Positions 58,735-64,000 of a stretch of DNA of 64,000 nt are shown piece by piece. The DNA is from Leptodactylus fallax (taxonomy: Eukaryota > Chordata > Amphibia > Anura > Leptodactylidae). Each line of letters begins with the position of its first letter. Within the stretch, counting starts at the first letter, position 1. The DNA lies in NCBI GenBank assembly GCA_947044405.1, contig CAMRHE010000054.1, positions 3,286,001 to 3,350,000 of the forward strand. The letters run 5' to 3'. The notes beneath the pieces are model-generated. The model made no database searches and had not been told where the DNA came from. It saw nothing but the letters and a program-made list of their open reading frames with translations. The position numbers were made by a program, and so were the translations under genes.

Positions 58735-61086
58735 TTTTGCAAATTCTGATACAACCCAGAGACTGAGGTAGAATTACCTCCATCTGAGTTCCCCCTGATT
58801 CTTCTTTTAAACTCAGTTTATTGAAGTATAGGAAAACAGCGCTCATACATAGGAGTTCAGAACAGGAATAAATATGTATCTGCATAATACCAGTTTATGG
58901 TTATTAATTGCACAAAAACATAGCAAGTAAAGTGGGAAATATCAAGGGACCATGAAGGAAAGGAAAAGGCATTCACCATCGTGTATCTGACAAGTAAAAG
59001 TCCTGAATGAGGTCAGAGGGGGTGACTTATAATGATGACAAGTAACATGGACCAATCTGTTATAATATCGAGATGTATTAAATATAAGATTATCATCTGC
59101 ATTCTTCAAGGCATACAGTAAACATCATACAAGCAGGACACAGGAGAGGTCGGACACCAAGCAAGATCATGCTCAACTTTAGAGCTAGTGGGCAATGGAA
59201 TGCGGTGGATATAAGATGAGAGAATCACCATGGAACCCAAACTGTGCTGAATTTCATATGACAGTTCCTGTGGATATATAGCAATTTTTCGTAGGAAATT
59301 AGGATATTGATCAATCTCTTCCAGGTGGTGCATTTTGGTGGGTGAGGATCCATCCTTTGGAGGGCAATAGTTTTCCAGGCCATGAATATTTCGCTGAATT
59401 GAATTTGGTGTCATTGGTCCAGTACTTAGCGTCTAGGAGATCTAGTAAATAGATCTCCGGTGTACAGGGGACTAGTTGCTTCACCACCTCAACAAGCATG
59501 CCGGTTATTTCCAGAAGTCCTTAATATGTGAGAATAGCCAGATCATGTGGTGGATATCTGCTGGGGAATATGAGAAGCAAGCCACAGGGGCATGAGGTAG
59601 CTCTGATTGATAATATGTAATTGAATGAGTTTATTGTTAATAGCCGGTAAAACATAGTGGTAAGACTCTATCAGGTCTGACACAGACTCCTCATCGACAG
59701 TAGGGATCAGAGATTTCCACCAGTCCAGTACTGGCAGTGGGTTTTGCGTTGCCTTACTGTGTATCAGATGAAAGTATAGAGAGGGGATCAATCACCTTGG
59801 CCTTTGGGACAGTATGATCCCAGTCAATTGGTAGGAAGATATCCGAGTATGGGAGGGAGGAAACTGTGATTGTATAGTGCCCCGTAGTTGTAGAAACTTG
59901 TGTGGGTGCCAGGAAAAGGGGAACTATGTCATGTGGGGGCGGAGGCAAAAGTTTGCTAAAGGGCATAGTCTTCACTAGTTACGTCACTGGTAGTACATAC
60001 AGACATTTTGGTTGCAGCACCATCTTGGTTAACCCTTACAAGATGCAGACATTTTTCATTTTTGTGCCGAGCCCTTCTACTTCAAGTCTCAGATCTGCCC
60101 AGTTGTCCTTATGTCACAGTGGAAAGGGCAATTAATTTGGCAGGACACCGAGGCCTCCCAAGTGAAAGGATGTTCCAGAAAGAATGCACTAAAGAAGGAC
60201 AATAAAGAGGCCCTTTCAATTTAAATAAACTCTATCCTGATGCATTTCCTCCAAAAGTATTCATCAGGGAATATTAACAGTGATGGCCTTGCCTTTCTGA
60301 CCAAAGGGGTGGTACTGATAGTGGTAGTTTCGACCAGAGTCTAGTTTTGTCCTGGGACAGGGTCATTAGAGGGGTGACATTTGCCTCAATCATGTCCGAA
60401 GGGGTTTTGGCGATGATGATTCTCAAGTAAAACACATGACTATGCAAAGCCCAGTGGTGGTGGAGTTTACAGAGTGGATTCTGTTTGGTGTGAGGTACAT
60501 ATGTTGAATTTATCCCAATTGTACAAGGTGTCAATCAGATTAATGGCATTGGGCAAGGAGATGTCAAGTCTGGATAGAAATAGCATTAGATCATCAGCAT
60601 CTCAATCTTCTCCAGATGAGTGTTGTATACCAGAGTATATAGGGTCAGCACGTGGCCAGGGACTTCATTATGATGACAAATAATTGAGGCAAGAGTGGGC
60701 AGCTGTGTCTGGTACCCCTGGCTAACGGGAGAGAGAGATATGAAGCCTTTGAGAAGTATGGAGGCTGTAGGGCTCTGATATAGGTTGATGATCTATTTTA
60801 TGAAGTTAGGTCCAAAATCAAATCGCTGGAGGACCTGGATCAGGAAGGCTCAGTCTTCTCCCTGCTCTACCAGCACTTGATATGCCACCTGCACTATCAG
60901 TAGGTTGCTGGAAGTGTTGTGACCTGGCACAAACCCTGCCTGATCAAGATGCACAATAGGATATAACTGTAGTCAACATGGCGTAGTAGTGGGAGTATTA
61001 GCTGTTCTTGCTTCTGCAGGAGAACTTCTAATGGGGAGGCCATCCGGGTCTAACGCTTTATCCTTGGCCATTTCGGAGAATGCATT
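58735..61086 (-). pseudogene. L1-type LINE fragment, ORF2 RT to 3' end
   Basis: Minus-strand decayed ORF2: AFSEMAKDKALDPDGLP (61090-61030), GFVPGHNTSSN (about 60940), SRGTRHSCPLLPQLF (about 60700), ADDLMLFLSRLDISLPNAINL (about 60590-60530), IIIAKTPSDMIEANVTPL (about 60430-60370) and RLWSKLPLSV. These are RT and thumb blocks of L1-type LINEs. A 3' UTR with CAATAAAC on the minus strand near 58825 follows. Many stops and shifts. The 5' side is cut by the plus-strand L1 at 61087. Confidence 0.82.
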
Positions 61087-61328
61087 AGAAAGTTTGAAAA
61101 GGGGGGGCGGAGCTTGACCGCTGAATGAAACGGCAGCATGAGCCTGTAGCTCCATTGCATAAAGGATGAGGAGACTCATAGACTAGTGATTCTGCGGCTA
61201 TAATGGTCAAGATCGGGAGGGACAGAGGTGGGGACGCTCCCCGCACCCCCATGATCGCTTGACAGCAAGCGGACCTCCAGAAATTTCTTAGAAAACAAAG
61301 CCCTCATGGACAGGGGATCCCTTCCAAG

Positions 61329-62274
61329 ATGGCGCCAGACGGCGTGGACAATGAAGAGCTTGCAGCGGGGTCGGACCCGGAGAGTAGCGGAGAAGGGGAG
61401 AGTGATGACATCGCCTCCTCGCACATATCACGTTCCTTTCTAAAAAAGGCCCTGTCTCAAGTGGTACACCCAGTTTGTTCAGACCTGACAGATATAAAGT
61501 CGGAGCTCACTCACCTAGGCCACAGAGTTGAAGTGGTGGAGGATGCCTGTGCTGGTATAACTGCTCATTCCAACACAATGGCCTCTATCCTTTCCTCCCA
61601 AAAGGAACAAATCGACCGAGCATTGACCCTCCTGGAGGACCAGGAGAATCGTGGATGACGCAGAAATGTCTGTATAAAAGGTATTTTGGTGGCTTGTGGC
61701 CCACCTGAGCTGAAGGAGAGAGTGACCGCCATTTTCTCGTCACTGTTGGGCCCTGAGCGCGCTGCCTCAGTAGTAATTGAGAGGGCTCACAGAGCTCTAA
61801 GGCCGAAGCCAAAACAAGAAGATCCACCAAGAGATGTAATTTGAGGCCTTTTGTCCATTGTGTACACACAGGACATTTTGTCTGCTGCTCAGGCTCATGG
61901 GGAGTTTACCTATGAATCAGACACACTGTCCTTCTATCAAGACTTAGCCCCGTCCATGCTAGCTAAGAGACGTCAAGTGAAACCATTACTCGAGACGCTG
62001 CACAAAATGAATGTGGCTTACTCCTGGCTATACCCATTTGGCCTTCCATTCAATATAAGGGCAGGCGCATAATAGTGCAGACGCCAGCTAACCTCACTAA
62101 TGTTTGGGAGCAGTTGAACATCACTCCTATGGAGATACCATCATGGATGCCGACGCCAGATCTCAGCACGCTGCCGCAGTTGCCGTCCTGCACCGGTTGG
62201 AAGCCGGCGTCGCGCCTCAAGTCCCCGAAGTCCAAGAGATCTCTGCAGCAAATCCCAGTGACCCCGTCATAGAA
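61329..62274 (+). pseudogene. L1 ORF1 (RNA-binding protein), broken
   Basis: ORF1 binds the L1 RNA as a coiled-coil trimer. ATG 61329 (MAPDGVDNEELAAG). Residues about 30-110 are a coiled coil (heptad-rich LTDIKSELTHLGHRVEVVED), followed by an RRM-like core (NVCIKGILV; GPPELKERVTAIF; VIERAHRALRPKPK) and a C-terminal domain (VYTQDILSAA, FYQDLAPSMLAKRRQ, LYPFGLPF, then VQTPANLTNVWEQL in another frame). TGA at 61656 lies where ENRGRR-type sequence is expected, so CGA to TGA is likely. A second TGA is near 61842 and a frameshift near 62070. Confidence 0.82.
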
Positions 62275-63095
62275 CTCCCTGCAGGACAAAGCCTTTCTGG
62301 ACGTGGATGTCCATTGGGCATATATTACCGACCTCTGTTGGAGTTATGCTCGTGGAGCGGCCCTACTGGACCTTTTTCAGGTTTTTCTCAGGTTCTTAGT
62401 GTTCACAATTTGCAGTCTCTGTCTTATCTTTATGGTCCCTGGTGATTGTGTTAGACATTTGAATTTAAATTTGTTTGTTGCTTATAGGCGTCTTACTTAC
62501 TGATACTAGTGTAGATACCCTTAGAGGGGGAGGGGAGTTTGGGACTCATGTCCTCCCGCTCACATCACGTCGCACTATCTTATTACTATCTTATTATTAT
62601 AGTGTTGCGTGATAGTGCGATGCTTACAACCCCCCCATCCCTTCCCCGCGTCTTGTCCTGATAATAGGATTAATGTTCTTATGAACCTACTTCTATGTTA
62701 ATCTATGTTACAGTTATTCATGTTTTTATGTGAGGTCTTCCTCATTTGCCTTGTACCTCAAGTTCTACTTTACCCCCAGGTAGTCGTATTCTCTGGAATC
62801 TGCCAGCCAGCTTCCGGACGACTACGCTTCCTACTTTTGGAAGCACTGATTACCAGCTGTGTTCATACAGTCTTGGGCACTTGTTTGTGATATTGTGTGC
62901 TTATCTTCTTACTACCTCTTAGTTCTTCTTCTCTTTCGTCTTTTCTTTCCTCTCTCTCTCCTTTTTCTTTCTCTCTCCTGTTCTGCAGTTTTTCTCCTCC
63001 TACACCTGCTGACTAACTCACCCATACTTACCCTTCCCTCTTCTGTCATCTCCCCGAATTGGTGATTAGAGTGTTCTTTACTTCGCTGCATTGAC
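62275..63095 (+). other. L1 inter-ORF region
   Basis: About 820 bp between the readable end of ORF1 and the ORF2 start. Contains a pyrimidine tract (62920-62990, CTTTCCTCTCTCTCTCC). No gene is seen on either strand. Confidence 0.6.
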
Positions 63096-64000
63096 ATGGC
63101 GAAAGCAACGATTACCTCTTTTAATGCACATGGACTCAACTCGCCTGAAAAGAGACACATCGTTCTCCTCCTCTTGAAGAAGTTACAGACAAAGATTCTC
63201 TTCATACAAGAGACTCATTTTAAGAAAGGTAAAATTCCTAAACTCCCAACCAATTACTTTTCCCAGTGGTTTCACAGTCCTCTAGAGGGGTATCCTTGGA
63301 CATCCACTACTCCATTCCTTTTAAATGTGAACACATTCATTCAGATGCAGAGGGTAGAGCACTGTTTGTAAAGGGGAAAATAGCCTGTAAAACGTTTACA
63401 CTGGTTAACGTCTATGTTCCTACATCTGGACAGGTGAATTGCCTGGTGAATGTCTTTGAGACTCTTCAACTCTTCGCTGAAGGAGTTGTCCTGACTGGTG
63501 GCGACCTTAACTTGACCCTAAATACTTTGCTAGACTCCTCTACAGGAAAATCCCAACTGTCTCAAAGGGCCCTATGTAAGCTACATCAGACTCTTCAATC
63601 CTTGTCGCTCTTAGACATCTGGAGAACCCACCACCCCAGCACGAAGGACTACTCTTTCTATTCACATCCAAGAGATTCATATCAAAGGTTGAACTATATT
63701 CTAGTTTCTCGCAACCTGTTGCAGCTGTGCCAGAAATCTACAAGCGGCTCGATCTCGCTTTCGGACTACGCTCCAGTATCCTGTACGATCCTCCTATCTC
63801 CACTACCCCGCTCAGAGCTGAATTGGAGGTTAAATGAAAGGCTTCTGGACTCGTCTGACACGAGAGATCACATTGTCAAACATATCTCCGAGTTTTTCAC
63901 TATCAACAACACACTGGAAGTAAGACCGACTGTGGTGTGGGAGACGCATAAGCATTATATTAGGGGCCTCCTGTTCGCTCAGGGAGCGAAAATGAAAAAA
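63096..64000 (+). pseudogene. L1 ORF2 endonuclease domain, damaged
   Basis: Start of ORF2 at ATG 63096 (MAKATITSFNAHGLNSPEKR). The apurinic-type endonuclease motifs run in order: SFNAHGLN (Asn), FIQETHF (Glu), VNVYVPTSGQ, TGGDLN (Asp/Asn), RLNYILVS (usually RIDYI, so Asp to Asn) and SDYAPV (usually SDHAPV, so the catalytic His is Tyr). The frame shifts once near 63285. Two active-site changes plus the shift make the endonuclease dead. The linker to RT (WRLNERLL, HYIRGLLFAQGA) reaches the window edge; the RT lies outside. Confidence 0.87.

Larger units (their letters stand above)
61087..64000 (+). mobile_element. L1-type LINE, 5' two thirds in window
   Basis: Begins with a G-run and CGGAGCTTGACCGC, a typical 5' end for L1-type elements in amphibians, then a 5' UTR of about 240 bp, ORF1, a long spacer and ORF2. 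It continues past the window. It interrupts the minus-strand L1 RT. Confidence 0.82.

Overview
This window is non-coding, transposon-dense vertebrate DNA with no host exon that I can recognise. The mix of elements is DIRS-type tyrosine-recombinase retrotransposons, many Tc1-like families, a Penelope-like element with a GIY-YIG domain, L1 and L2 LINEs, hAT-type elements and a tRNA-derived SINE. Several low-copy repeats also look like ones I know from frog genomes. An anuran amphibian is the most likely source; a fish is less likely but not excluded. Nearly every credible protein-coding stretch belongs to a mobile element, and most are broken. Two Tc1 transposases (18104-19138 and 36939-37961, both minus strand) are full length with an intact DD34E triad. 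A third (27724-28746) is an uninterrupted frame with substitutions next to the active site.

Layout. 1-1764 is the 3' end of a DIRS element (copy 1), inserted in a Tc1-like remnant (to 2101). 2.1-12.6 kb is mostly unassigned sequence with a hAT MITE (4102-4259), a SINE body, a TA microsatellite and a decayed Tc1 (8139-9764). 12592-19520 is a Tc1 with an intact transposase, split by a complete DIRS element (copy 2, 12639-17930). 21734-25455 is a hAT-like element with 8-bp target duplications, filled with minisatellite and carrying a solo LTR. 26.9-34.6 kb holds Tc1 copies, a degenerate Tc1/mariner pseudogene, an L2 fragment and AT-rich repeat. 35.2-36.2 kb is an internally deleted DIRS, half a Tc1-like element, and a foldback unit with a hammerhead-ribozyme-like core. 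36605-46661 is a Penelope-like element with 13-bp target duplications, holding three nested Tc1 elements and itself inserted in the minisatellite of a second hAT-like copy (parts at 36385-36604, 46662-46848 and 53817-54383). 47395-53506 is a third, more diverged DIRS, invaded by a SINE and another hAT-like element. 54.4-57.1 kb holds repeats and a 317-bp foldback. 57131-58729 is a Tc1 pseudocopy. 58735-61086 is a minus-strand L1 fragment whose RT is broken by the 5' end of a plus-strand L1 (61087-64000, running off the window).

The genes do not form a pathway. The window is best read as stratigraphy: nesting order, target duplications and paired intact copies give a relative chronology. They also give direct evidence of how the DIRS, Tc1 and Penelope elements integrated.
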